NCBI RefSeq assembly: GCF_001592945.1
Contig: NZ_LRPB01000023.1
Location: 186,001-250,000 of the forward strand
From: Roseivirga seohaensis
Lineage (GTDB): Bacteria; Bacteroidota; Bacteroidia; Cytophagales; Cyclobacteriaceae
Direction: 5' to 3'
DNA: 64,000 nucleotides
Both the position numbers and the translations under genes were made by a program. Of the stretch, positions 46,320-54,666 are shown piece after piece. The notes below the pieces were generated by a model. The model was not told the DNA's origin. It saw nothing but the letters and a program-made list of their open reading frames with translations, and did no database searches. The first letter of the stretch is position 1. The number at the start of each line of letters is the position of its first letter.

Positions 46320-47579
46320 TTAGTTGTTCATTCCGAAGTCATCACCCGCACGGCCTAGGTAATCCATTGCGCATCTAAAGCCAATACTGGCCGATTCAAC
46401 ATCTTTGTATTCGTAGGTACGTGTTCCTGTTTGCAGGTAATATGAAATATCATTCCAAGCACCACCTCTTACTACTTTTTTGCCGTAATGAGGATTACTT
46501 GTTTCGTTGTCTTTATAAAGGAATATTGGGTTCAAATCCCAAACTAACGGGTTGTAGATAGGTGAAAAATCATCTAAACACCATTCGGCTACGTTTCCTG
46601 CCATATTATATAGGTTAAAACCATTTGGAAGGAATGAGTTTACTGGAGCCGTGTATGGATAACCGTCATCATCGTAATTACCACGACCAGGCTTGAAGTT
46701 GGCTAAGAAACAGCCACTTTTATTTTTTGTATATGGCCCACCCCAAGGATACTTAATGATTTCACGACCACCTCTAGCTGCATATTCCCATTCAGCTTCA
46801 GTGGGTAACCTAAAGTTTGGATAACGTGCTTCAACTGGAAGTGTACTCTTAAATGTAGTATTTGTTTGATTTCCTTGGCCTTGCCCCGCTTGAGGCTGCG
46901 CACCTAACTGACCTGGGCCGCCTAAGCCTTGAACCCCAGCAGGATCAGCATTTTTATTCTTTTTACCTCCAAAAAGGCCACCGCCACCTGTGCCAAAATA
47001 ATCGTCTTCACGACCTATGTTCAAGTGTTCGGTTCTCCATTCAGCAAATTTAGCGGCAGATTCCCAGCTAATCCCAACAACAGGGTAATCATCAAAGGCT
47101 TGATGACTGAAGTAGTATTGGGTCATTTTATCGCCCATATGATATGCAAACTCCGTATCCCAAACATCTGGGTTTGGCGTTACATCTTGCTTTACTTGCT
47201 GTGTCCAGTATTGTTCGTTAGGATCTTGAGAAATGGTATCGATAAAGTTCAAAAATTGACGATACTCATTATTTGTGATTTCTTCCGAATCCATCAGAAA
47301 GGAACTGACAGTAATTTGGCGGTTAAAGTTGATTTGAGATGCTGCAACATCTTCATCTGCTTGGCCCATGAAAAATGTTCCTCCAGGAATCTGAACCATA
47401 CCGTAAGGTGTTTCTTGGTACCAACCTTCTCGGTCAGGCACCCCCATTAATTGCCCTTCAGCATTAAGTTTCTCTACCTTACTCATGCCTCCACCACCGA
47501 GAAAGCCCTTAAACATAGAGCAACCCGTAGATAAAGAGACAACCATTAAAATCGCAAACCCAGCGTATATTCTCCTCAT
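46320..47579 (-). CDS. gldK: Gliding motility / T9SS lipoprotein GldK
   Basis: 419 residues. A lipoprotein signal ends in LSTGC (Cys20). A formylglycine-generating-enzyme-like domain covers about 60-410: MVQIPGGTFFMGQ, SEEITNNEYRQFLNF, FRLPTEAEWEYAARGG, NMAGNVAEWCLDDF and the late RGGAWNDISYYLQTGTR. GldK/PorK is an outer-membrane lipoprotein that makes the T9SS ring with GldN; its FGE domain is structural. An insert of about 46 residues (196-241), rich in Gly and Gln, interrupts the domain and looks like a flexible loop. First gene of the gldKLMN set, 148 bases after porP. Confidence 0.95.
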   Translation of the reverse strand: MRRIYAGFAILMVVSLSTGCSMFKGFLGGGGMSKVEKLNAEGQLMGVPDREGWYQETPYGMVQIPGGTFFMGQADEDVAASQINFNRQITVSSFLMDSEEITNNEYRQFLNFIDTISQDPNEQYWTQQVKQDVTPNPDVWDTEFAYHMGDKMTQYYFSHQAFDDYPVVGISWESAAKFAEWRTEHLNIGREDDYFGTGGGGLFGGKKNKNADPAGVQGLGGPGQLGAQPQAGQGQGNQTNTTFKSTLPVEARYPNFRLPTEAEWEYAARGGREIIKYPWGGPYTKNKSGCFLANFKPGRGNYDDDGYPYTAPVNSFLPNGFNLYNMAGNVAEWCLDDFSPIYNPLVWDLNPIFLYKDNETSNPHYGKKVVRGGAWNDISYYLQTGTRTYEYKDVESASIGFRCAMDYLGRAGDDFGMNN

Positions 47580-47727
47580 TGATAGCTAATTCTTGTTTTT
47601 ACTTAACTGACCATTAGCGCATGTTATTGCCAATCAACTAAATAAAGCGCGAAAAATAGTATTTTCTATTCATTAATCCAGCCTGTGATCGAAAATTATC
47701 GAAATCATAACTTAGGCAAAACGTTTG

Positions 47728-48693
47728 TTAGTACCTAAACCTTGGAGTTCTTATAATTCTTTGTCCTCCAATCTTTGGAGTAGACTTAAAGTTATAAATT
47801 AACATTAACTCCTGTGATGTCGGCTTTTTGCTACTCTGATTTCCTACAACAAAATCAAAGGCATAAGCCAATGTTAAAGAACGATCACTTAAAATCTTAT
47901 ATCCAACTATTAGAGAGGCCGACTCTGATTGTCTGTAAGCCAAACCAGCTCTGAGATTGTTATTGTACTCGCCAATAACGCTCACTTCTACATTGTAAGT
48001 ATTCAAACTTACCGATTTTAATAAAACAGTTGGTGTGATAGTTATTTGAGGGGTAAATGAGTAATCATAACCCGCTGTCAAATAGTAATGTCGATTTAAT
48101 TGATTGGAAGTTTGACTTTCTCCAAAGTCAAATTTCGGTTGAAGTAAGTGATTTGTACTCAAACCACCAAAAAAATTTCCTTTTCTGTATACCAGCCCTA
48201 CTCCTAAATCTGGTCTCATTTGACCTTCTTTTCCGGATGCATTAAAAATGGGGTCAGAGGGGTCTACTACCACTATCTTATCATAATCAATAGAGCTTGA
48301 AAATAAACCTACATTTATTCCTACTGTAAGGATTCCACCATTGGGTAAGTTCAAATTTCTGGATAGTGAGGTTTGTACTTGTAGGTTATTAGTAGGGCCC
48401 AGTTTGTCGTTACTTAAATATATTCCAAGCCCTGATTTTATTTGAGGCAACCTTGAATTATAGCTTATTAATTGTGTGCTTGGGGCTCCGCCTTGGTTTA
48501 CAGTACCATCATAACCAAACCATTGGGAGCGATGGATTGCGGTTAAAGTGGTTCCATCAGATGACCCAGCAAAGGCAGGGTTATAATATAATTGATTGAA
48601 CATGTACTGGGTAAACTGAGCGTCTTGCTGAGCTTTTACCTGAAAAACGGCAGCCAGTAAAAGAACCAATGACAAACTAAAAGTTCTATTCAT
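47728..48693 (-). CDS. porP: PorP/SprF family type IX secretion membrane protein
   Basis: 321 residues with a signal peptide (MNRTFSLSLVLLLAAVFQVK). The opening of the mature protein, AQFTQYMFNQLYYNPAFAGS, is the hallmark of PorP/SprF outer-membrane proteins; an alternating beta pattern runs to the end with late LAYAFDFVVG and ELMLIYNF. Predicted to be a membrane barrel that helps T9SS secretion, attachment or SprB-type adhesin delivery. The order porP-gldK-gldL-gldM-gldN is the same as porPKLMN of Porphyromonas. The larger gap (148 bases) before gldK may hold a second promoter. Confidence 0.93.
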   Translation of the reverse strand: MNRTFSLSLVLLLAAVFQVKAQQDAQFTQYMFNQLYYNPAFAGSSDGTTLTAIHRSQWFGYDGTVNQGGAPSTQLISYNSRLPQIKSGLGIYLSNDKLGPTNNLQVQTSLSRNLNLPNGGILTVGINVGLFSSSIDYDKIVVVDPSDPIFNASGKEGQMRPDLGVGLVYRKGNFFGGLSTNHLLQPKFDFGESQTSNQLNRHYYLTAGYDYSFTPQITITPTVLLKSVSLNTYNVEVSVIGEYNNNLRAGLAYRQSESASLIVGYKILSDRSLTLAYAFDFVVGNQSSKKPTSQELMLIYNFKSTPKIGGQRIIRTPRFRY

Positions 48694-48706
48694 AATCTCG
48701 TAACGA

Positions 48707-48734
48707 CAAATTTAGCCGAATTATTCATTCGGCT
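48707..48734 (-). promoter_or_regulatory. Palindrome next to a TAnnTTTG element upstream of porP
   Basis: A perfect 8-bp inverted repeat (48714-48721 with 48727-48734, 5-nt loop) adjoins TAAATTTG on the minus strand (48714-48707), an exact match to the Bacteroidota -7 element, 13 bases before the porP ATG. No clear -33 TTG. It could be an operator overlapping the promoter, or a weak terminator of hemD. Confidence 0.35.
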
Positions 48735-48783
48735 CGAATATATTACAAGATAACTGGATTCTTCCCTTAGAGTTAACAATAAA

Positions 48784-49563
48784 TCAATCTATGTTATTTG
48801 CCTTTTTTATGTAAAGCTCTAAAGCGCCAGTCATTGAAGGAGCATTCGGCAAAGGTGCCTCAATGTCAATAATTAAACCGGCATCTCTTGATGCTTGAGC
48901 AGTTGTTGGGCCAAAAACAGCTATTCTGGTATCGTTTTGCTTAAAATCAGGAAAGTTTACGAACAACGAATTTATTCCACTAGGACTGTAAAACGCTATA
49001 ATATCGTACAGCACATCGTCCAAATCTGAAAGGTCGCTTGCTACCGTTTCGTAAATAATGGCTTCTGTGAAATGATAGTTGTTTTCTTCTAAAAACACAG
49101 GGATGTCTTCCTTACGAATATTGGAGCAAGGAAAAATGTATTTTTCGTTTTTGTGTTTTTTAAGAATCTCTATTAGGTCTTGAGCGGTTCGAGACCCAGT
49201 AAAAATCTTTCTTTTTCTAACTACAATATATTTTTGAAGGTAATTAGCTGTTTGTTCTGAAATACAGAAATATTTCATGTCAGCCGGTACTTCTACCTTA
49301 AGTTCTTTACAAAGCCTGAAAAAATGATCAACGGCATTTCTGCTTGTGAAAATTACGGCTGTATGCTTTAGTATATCTACCTTCTGCTTTCTGAAATCCT
49401 TAACATTAATTGGATCAACCTGAATAAAAGGTCTAAAATCAATCTTGATGTTATACTTATCCGCTAAAACGTAATAAGGTGATTTGTCATCAGATGGCTT
49501 TGGTTGAGATACTAGGATGCTCTTTACTTGTTTAAGCCTATCCTCCTGTGTACTATTAGACAT
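48784..49563 (-). CDS. hemD: Uroporphyrinogen-III synthase
   Basis: 259 residues with the two alternating alpha/beta lobes of HemD: ILVSQPKPSDDKSPYY at the start, AVIFTSRNAVDHFF for the first lobe, then IIAFYSPSGINSLFVNFPDF and RIAVFGPTTAQASRDAG for the second, the last being the typical late HemD motif. It closes hydroxymethylbilane into uroporphyrinogen III in heme synthesis. It lies 19 bases after the DUF4271 gene and 90 bases before porP, an arrangement seen widely in Bacteroidota genomes. Confidence 0.9.
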   Translation of the reverse strand: MSNSTQEDRLKQVKSILVSQPKPSDDKSPYYVLADKYNIKIDFRPFIQVDPINVKDFRKQKVDILKHTAVIFTSRNAVDHFFRLCKELKVEVPADMKYFCISEQTANYLQKYIVVRKRKIFTGSRTAQDLIEILKKHKNEKYIFPCSNIRKEDIPVFLEENNYHFTEAIIYETVASDLSDLDDVLYDIIAFYSPSGINSLFVNFPDFKQNDTRIAVFGPTTAQASRDAGLIIDIEAPLPNAPSMTGALELYIKKANNID

Positions 49564-49582
49564 AAGTTCCCTACTTCTTCTT

Positions 49583-50290
49583 CTAGATTTGGCTATTGAT
49601 TATTAGAACCAGCCCAATTGTGAGTGGGGTCAGTTCTGTGGCGCAAATGTACGAAAATATAAACAACTTGCTATGAGGCCTTTCGTTGAGCATTCTCATG
49701 TATATTAAAAACCCCCGATAATAGAAAAAGATTACCATCGCAGCCAATGTAAATTGAATCAAACGTTCTGGAAACACGATTGAAGAAAAGCTTACTAGGG
49801 CTAAAAAAAGAAGGACTATCAGAAAAAATACCAGCGAAGCATTCACCATATCTACAAAATGACGAGCGATAGATCCGCGTAAATCAAATAATAATCCGAA
49901 ACCTAAAATCAACAGAAACTTAACATACACCAATACATTAAGTACTACAAAAAGGCCCAGCCATTGAATAATCGCGAGTCCAAAATGATCGACAACAAGT
50001 ATTTCAGGCAGGCTATTTTGCTTCCAAAGACCATTGGCAATAAATAAAATTACAAAGGAAAGTGACAGCGAACTTAAGGCTGTAAAGTACAGGTGTTCCG
50101 AACTGAATGGCCTCAGGTTGCTGCCCAAATCTTCTCTCACCCTAAATCCAAAGAGTTTATTCGGGGCAATAATACCCGAAAATACTTTGGGGAAAACAGC
50201 TCTGGATACGGCATAGGTACAAAGCAAAATAATTGCAATCACAATAAATGCATCTCTGCCTTCTGCCCTAACCAATTGCGTATAGATCAT
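49583..50290 (-). CDS. DUF4271 polytopic membrane protein
   Basis: 235 residues, six predicted membrane helices. The sequence pattern fits DUF4271, an uncharacterised Bacteroidota family; the order of this gene before hemD supports the assignment. It is tightly packed between the TamA-like gene (3 bases) and hemD (19 bases). Function unknown. Confidence 0.8.
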   Translation of the reverse strand: MIYTQLVRAEGRDAFIVIAIILLCTYAVSRAVFPKVFSGIIAPNKLFGFRVREDLGSNLRPFSSEHLYFTALSSLSLSFVILFIANGLWKQNSLPEILVVDHFGLAIIQWLGLFVVLNVLVYVKFLLILGFGLLFDLRGSIARHFVDMVNASLVFFLIVLLFLALVSFSSIVFPERLIQFTLAAMVIFFYYRGFLIYMRMLNERPHSKLFIFSYICATELTPLTIGLVLIINSQI

Positions 50291-50293
50291 GCG

Positions 50294-52045
50294 TTAAAAC
50301 CTGGTTGTGTACCCAAAGTGTATTTTAGATTGACTGAAATTAAAACTGCCTGTGTTTTGCGAACTTCCTAAAGCATAAATAAAATTAAAAATACCCGAAG
50401 AAGTGGTAAAACTCAAACCTGCTCCCAAACCCAAAGCCCAATCTGATGTTGGAGAGGTTTTAAATTCTCCTCGTATATAAGCCAAGTCTGAAAACAGCAA
50501 CAAATATGAACTTTCGTCAAATAACAACCTACCTTCTAATGTAGCTAATGCATATTTTGTGGCAAAAAAGAAGTTCTCATTAAAACCTCTAATCGATTTG
50601 AGGCCTCCCAACCTAAAAGCATCATTTCTAAAAAGTTGGTCGTTGGCCTTTAGCCCTCCGCTCAGCTTGTTCACCAGAACAAAGTTATTTTTCAGTCTTA
50701 AGTAATTCTGAAAGTTAAGTCGAAAGGTGTATTGAAGAGTTTTAAGATCAACGCCATCATATACTTCTGCGGGTAAGCCAACATTTCGGCTAATTTTCTT
50801 ATTTCCGGTAGAAGCCTCCAGACTAATCCCAGTGCCTTTTGAGATCAAAAACGGATCATCGAAGTTGTTCCATTCAAAGCCCATTCCGTAAGAAGTAAGG
50901 TCAAAATCGATTACAGCTGGAAGTTCATTATTTCTGATTTTTGGCGTACCAATCAGGTCAGTGCCTTCGCTGCTCGAAAAAGCATTTAGAAAGCTATTTC
51001 CGCCAAGGTTATAACCAATTTTCAGGTCGAATATACGCTTAGTGAACAATGTGTCTTGTTTAAGAAAATCCAATGCAAAATCAAAGTTTAGCGGGCTGCC
51101 CAATACGTTGGGGTGTGCATATTGCAGATTGAGATTCTGAGTTTCTTCACTCAGTTTTTGCCAGTGCAAACCAATCTGCTTTCCCGAACCAAAAGGGTTC
51201 AACAAATCAATATCTACCTGCCCAGTAATCAGCAGTCCATCTGATCGATTAGAATTAGGAAGGAAACCTATGATTCCATCTATTTGGTTTACAGGCCGTT
51301 TTTCAACCTTCAAATGTACAGTAGCTTCAGAATTCTGAAAGGTTAAAGTGGACGCTTCACTCAGCCTTAGGTAAGGCAAATTGCGCAAACGCTGACCCAA
51401 ATAATCAATCTTTCTCTGATCGTAAGGATTGCCTTGAACAACGCCCAAGTAGTTTCCTAAAAAACGGGCTTTGAGTGTAAAGTCACTTTTTATATCTAAG
51501 CTATCGAAAAGAATGAGGGGTCCTAAATCTAAGTTCAACGAAGCACCAATTTGGTTTTCTTCTATTCTAAGCGAATCTAATTTTAAGCTTGCAAAGGGGT
51601 AACCGTTTCTTTCGGCAAAAGACAAAAGCGATTTCTCCATTCGTGCTACTTGATTAAAACGAAATGGCTTTCCATCGAATTGGCTCTGCTTATATCCACT
51701 CCTTCGCAAAAGCGAATTTTCCACATTTCCTGGCGAAAGTTTCATCCAAGTAAACTTTTCACCAATAGATATTTTATAGCTAACCTGCTGCGAAGAACTG
51801 GCATGGGAAGCAACATAAGCCAGCAAATATCCATCGGAATGTAAAGCCCGCACCAAGTTATGCACAGCCCGCTGGGCGCTTAAAGAATCTGTATGTTCTT
51901 TAGGAAAATTATACCTCTTAAGCACAGCACTTTCTTGTTCTGCCACTTCAATCGTAAGCACATACTTTTCCTGCGCCTGAACAGAAAGGCATAAAAAACC
52001 ATAAAGGAATAAGCAATAAATATACTTTAAGTATATCTTGGGCAT
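50294..52045 (-). CDS. BamA/TamA-family outer-membrane protein
   Basis: 583 residues with a signal peptide (about 1-24). One or two POTRA-like domains (about 60-240) precede a beta-barrel whose last residues HFGYTTRF end in Phe, as outer-membrane barrels do. The barrel contains LGGLKSIRGFNENFFFATKY, the (V/I)RG(F/Y) motif of the Omp85 superfamily. Shorter than BamA (about 800 or more), so it is a TamA/ShlB-like or lipid-transport Omp85 rather than the main BamA. The substrate is not known. Divergent from hemW (32 bases). Confidence 0.85.
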   Translation of the reverse strand: MPKIYLKYIYCLFLYGFLCLSVQAQEKYVLTIEVAEQESAVLKRYNFPKEHTDSLSAQRAVHNLVRALHSDGYLLAYVASHASSSQQVSYKISIGEKFTWMKLSPGNVENSLLRRSGYKQSQFDGKPFRFNQVARMEKSLLSFAERNGYPFASLKLDSLRIEENQIGASLNLDLGPLILFDSLDIKSDFTLKARFLGNYLGVVQGNPYDQRKIDYLGQRLRNLPYLRLSEASTLTFQNSEATVHLKVEKRPVNQIDGIIGFLPNSNRSDGLLITGQVDIDLLNPFGSGKQIGLHWQKLSEETQNLNLQYAHPNVLGSPLNFDFALDFLKQDTLFTKRIFDLKIGYNLGGNSFLNAFSSSEGTDLIGTPKIRNNELPAVIDFDLTSYGMGFEWNNFDDPFLISKGTGISLEASTGNKKISRNVGLPAEVYDGVDLKTLQYTFRLNFQNYLRLKNNFVLVNKLSGGLKANDQLFRNDAFRLGGLKSIRGFNENFFFATKYALATLEGRLLFDESSYLLLFSDLAYIRGEFKTSPTSDWALGLGAGLSFTTSSGIFNFIYALGSSQNTGSFNFSQSKIHFGYTTRF

Positions 52046-52077
52046 TCTGCGAATTTAAGCTTCAAATTAACGATTCT

Positions 52078-53217
52078 TTGGCCGGATTATATATTCATAT
52101 TCCCTTTTGCAAAAAGGCTTGTCATTATTGCGATTTCCATTTCACCCAATCGCTTGGGCAAATGGACAGCATGGTGAATGCTATTTGTAAAGAACTGGAA
52201 ATGCAAGCTGATTATTTGAATGGTGAAGCGATAAACACCATCTATTTTGGAGGCGGTACTCCATCATTAATGAGTGAAGATCAGCTGAAGCGAATCATGA
52301 AACAGATTCAGCATACCTTTAATTTGGCCAGCAACCCTGAAATTACGCTCGAAGCCAATCCAGACGACCTTGATGGTGACCAATTGAAATCGCTCTATGC
52401 TTCTGGCATTAATCGATTGAGCATGGGAATTCAATCTTTTCATGAGCCGCATCTAAAATGGATGAACCGCCAACATACAGCCGAACAGGCAGAAATGTGC
52501 TTCTATAATGCGCGTAAGGCTGGTTTTGAAAACATCTCTGTGGATTTGATTTACGCCTTGCCTCATCACAACCATGAAATTTGGGAACGGGATTTAATGA
52601 AAGTAATCCACATGCGACCTGAACACATTTCTTCTTATTGCCTGACCATAGAACCTAAAACTGCCTTTGGCCATTTGGTTTCGAAAGGAAAAATGAAAGA
52701 TGTGGAAGAAGAGTACGCTGCGCAACAGTTTGAAATGCTTACCGAAACCTTGGAACGCTATGGTTTCGAACAGTATGAAATTTCAAATTTCGCTCAGCCC
52801 GGTTACGAATCGAAGCACAACGGCAATTATTGGAAGCAGGAAAAATATTTGGGTATTGGCCCTTCGGCACATTCATTCAATGGGCACTTTAAGCAAGCCA
52901 ATGTTTCGAACAACGCCAAATACATCAAGGGAATTAATGATGGCACTATTCCTTTCGAAAAAATTATTCTGACCAAAGAAGACCAAATCAACGAGTATAT
53001 TCTTACCAGCCTAAGAACTAAATGGGGTTGTGATACGGAATGGCTGAAACAAAAGCACAAAGTTGATCTATTGAAAATGCACGAAGATTACCTCATGCGG
53101 ATTGACTACAAAGGCATGATTCAGGTAGAAGATGGCTGCATTACGCTTACCAATAACGGAAAGCTTTTAGCCGATAAGATTGCCTCCGATTTATTTGTTT
53201 ATGATGAGTTTTCTTAA
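52078..53217 (+). CDS. hemW: Radical SAM heme chaperone HemW
   Basis: 379 residues, TTG start (MAGLYIHIPF). The radical-SAM cluster is CKKACHYC (Cys11, 15, 18, CxxxCxxC) followed by DF, which separates HemW from HemN (CxxxCxxCxC); this supports a heme chaperone and not a coproporphyrinogen oxidase. Other motifs: YFGGGTPSL, RLSMGIQSF, and NLxY-like SVDLIYALP. The last 12 codons are duplicated downstream at 53590-53625. Confidence 0.93.
   Translation: MAGLYIHIPFCKKACHYCDFHFTQSLGQMDSMVNAICKELEMQADYLNGEAINTIYFGGGTPSLMSEDQLKRIMKQIQHTFNLASNPEITLEANPDDLDGDQLKSLYASGINRLSMGIQSFHEPHLKWMNRQHTAEQAEMCFYNARKAGFENISVDLIYALPHHNHEIWERDLMKVIHMRPEHISSYCLTIEPKTAFGHLVSKGKMKDVEEEYAAQQFEMLTETLERYGFEQYEISNFAQPGYESKHNGNYWKQEKYLGIGPSAHSFNGHFKQANVSNNAKYIKGINDGTIPFEKIILTKEDQINEYILTSLRTKWGCDTEWLKQKHKVDLLKMHEDYLMRIDYKGMIQVEDGCITLTNNGKLLADKIASDLFVYDEFS
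53174..53208. repeat. Direct repeat, copy 1 (hemW 3' end)
   Basis: 35 bases of the hemW tail, which match 53590-53625 at about five of six positions. Copy 1 is coding in hemW (DKIASDLFVYDE). Confidence 0.75.
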
Positions 53218-53335
53218 TCCTCTTTCGAATTCTACGCTGAAAAATCAGAAAAATATTCTCCTAAAATTGTTCATACCAATAGACTGACAACCTAGGGCTC
53301 AGGATTATCTTTATATGAGCAAATAAATTTATCAA

Positions 53336-53593
53336 ATGGAAATAAAAATACAGATCCCAGACTATAAAGCTGAGTGTGGTATAACCTACATTTGGGAAGA
53401 CAATTTTGAAATACAAACTAAGGTTGAGAACGGTGAAATAATTATACAGGCTAACAGGGACGGGTTAATTTCTCTGGCTAATCATTTTTTAAATCTTGCC
53501 CAAGACGGAGTTCCTAATGGACATCATATGCACTTTGATGAATTCAACTCTTTAGAAAAAGGCTCGAAAGAATTAATAGTTATAAAGAAATAA
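53336..53593 (+). CDS. Orphan Imm32-like immunity protein
   Basis: 85 residues without signal or membrane segment. The C-terminal half (NRDGLISLANHFLNLAQDGV, then HHMHFDEFNSLEKGSKELIV) resembles the Imm32 family of predicted immunity proteins for polymorphic toxins. No toxin gene is nearby, so it is an orphan, protecting against toxins of neighbours or fulfilling another role. It lies in a 376-base segment between hemW and a copy of the hemW tail; its stop codon overlaps that copy. This suggests it entered by insertion or recombination. Confidence 0.65.
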   Translation: MEIKIQIPDYKAECGITYIWEDNFEIQTKVENGEIIIQANRDGLISLANHFLNLAQDGVPNGHHMHFDEFNSLEKGSKELIVIKK

Positions 53594-53625
53594 GTATGCC
53601 TCCGATTTATTCGTTTATAGCGAAG
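53590..53625. repeat. Direct repeat, copy 2 (displaced hemW 3' end)
   Basis: 36 bases resembling 53174-53208. Read in the hemW frame it gives KYASDLFVYSEEG followed by TGA (53631-53633), that is, an alternative hemW C-terminus with its own stop. Confidence 0.75.
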
Positions 53626-53730
53626 AGGGTTGACGTTCAATTGTGGATAACCGTCTTGATAAGTAAATCCTGTGCTTAATCAAAAACGACCCTGCCAAAT
53701 CCTTACTTTTACAATTCGAAAGAAATAATT

Positions 53731-54045
53731 GTGAACAAAAGACCTTACCCCAACAATAGAAAAGGACAACCAGAAAGCATTGGCGATGCGGTGAAAGAAA
53801 TGTTGAAGTCATTCAACATTGAGCAAAAATTTCACGAAACCAACCTGATCAATTCTTGGGAACAAGTAATGGGCGTGGCCATTGCCAAACGCACAAGCAA
53901 AATCTATATTAAGGATAAAAAGCTTTACGTTCACCTTACTTCTGCCCCATTACGCCACGAACTGAACATGTCCAAAAACAAGATTTTAGTTTTGTTGACC
54001 AAAGAATTTGGAAGTCCTATCGTAAATGATGTGGTTTTGTTGTAG
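53731..54045 (+). CDS. DUF721 / DciA-like protein
   Basis: 104 residues with a GTG start. A basic N-terminus precedes a DUF721/DciA domain (about 15-104): SIGDAVKEMLKSFNIEQKF, INSWEQVMGVAIAKRT, and KLYVHLTSAPLRHELNMSKN. DciA-like proteins bind DNA and, in species without DnaC, help load the replicative helicase; the short Bacteroidota forms are less studied. Convergent with lspA, 9 bases apart. It probably belongs originally to the hemW unit, before the Imm32 insertion. Confidence 0.85.
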   Translation: MNKRPYPNNRKGQPESIGDAVKEMLKSFNIEQKFHETNLINSWEQVMGVAIAKRTSKIYIKDKKLYVHLTSAPLRHELNMSKNKILVLLTKEFGSPIVNDVVLL

Positions 54046-54054
54046 AGCCTCTAT

Positions 54055-54666
54055 CTAGCTTGCCGCATTGGGTAATTCAGTTCTTCCAAAAAACCGCTTC
54101 TGAAAAACTAAAAGCAAGGCAATCCCTAAGAAAATACAGACATCGGCTACATTAAAAATAGGCCAAAGCGCAATATACTTCCCTCCCCAAAATGGAACCC
54201 AATCTGCAATATATCCCTCCCAAACATCGAGGTAGAACATGTCTACTACTTTGCCATGAAACCAAGGAGTAACGGCATCGTAAGGGGCGTTATTTAAATA
54301 AACTCCGTAAAAAATACTGTCGATTACATTGCCCATAGCGCCCCCTAAAATGAGGGCAATGGTCCAAAGTAAGCCGGGGTGAAGGTTTCTCTTAGCGAAT
54401 TTGTATAGGTAAATGGCAATAAATGTCATGGCAACCATTCGGAAAACTGTAAGCCCAAGTTTTCCCCATTCAGAACCAAACCGAAGGCCAAAAGCCATGC
54501 CTTCGTTTAAGATATAATGCAGCTTAAACCAGTCACCAAATACTTTGATCTCCCCATTTTGGCCGAAAACCATTTTAAAATGTACCAGAAGTTTTACCGT
54601 CTGGTCTATGGCGATTACCGCCAAAGTGAGGAGATAATATTTATAGTGCCTGAACTGCGCAGCCAT
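54055..54666 (-). CDS. lspA: Lipoprotein signal peptidase (signal peptidase II)
   Basis: 203 residues, four membrane helices. The catalytic Asp pair is in GGAMGNVIDSIFYG and FNVADVCIFLG, the two LspA signature blocks. At 203 residues it is longer than E. coli LspA (164) because of a periplasmic loop between the two blocks, a feature common in this phylum. It removes signal peptides from prolipoproteins, such as GldK and the TlpA- and SprE-like proteins encoded here. Its ATG overlaps the ileS stop (TAATG), a link of ileS and lspA also found in proteobacteria. Confidence 0.95.
   Translation of the reverse strand: MAAQFRHYKYYLLTLAVIAIDQTVKLLVHFKMVFGQNGEIKVFGDWFKLHYILNEGMAFGLRFGSEWGKLGLTVFRMVAMTFIAIYLYKFAKRNLHPGLLWTIALILGGAMGNVIDSIFYGVYLNNAPYDAVTPWFHGKVVDMFYLDVWEGYIADWVPFWGGKYIALWPIFNVADVCIFLGIALLLVFQKRFFGRTELPNAAS

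Noticed and set aside
46929-47450. Open frame of 173 codons antisense to gldK
   Set aside because: gldK is unambiguous and the antisense peptide has no domain.
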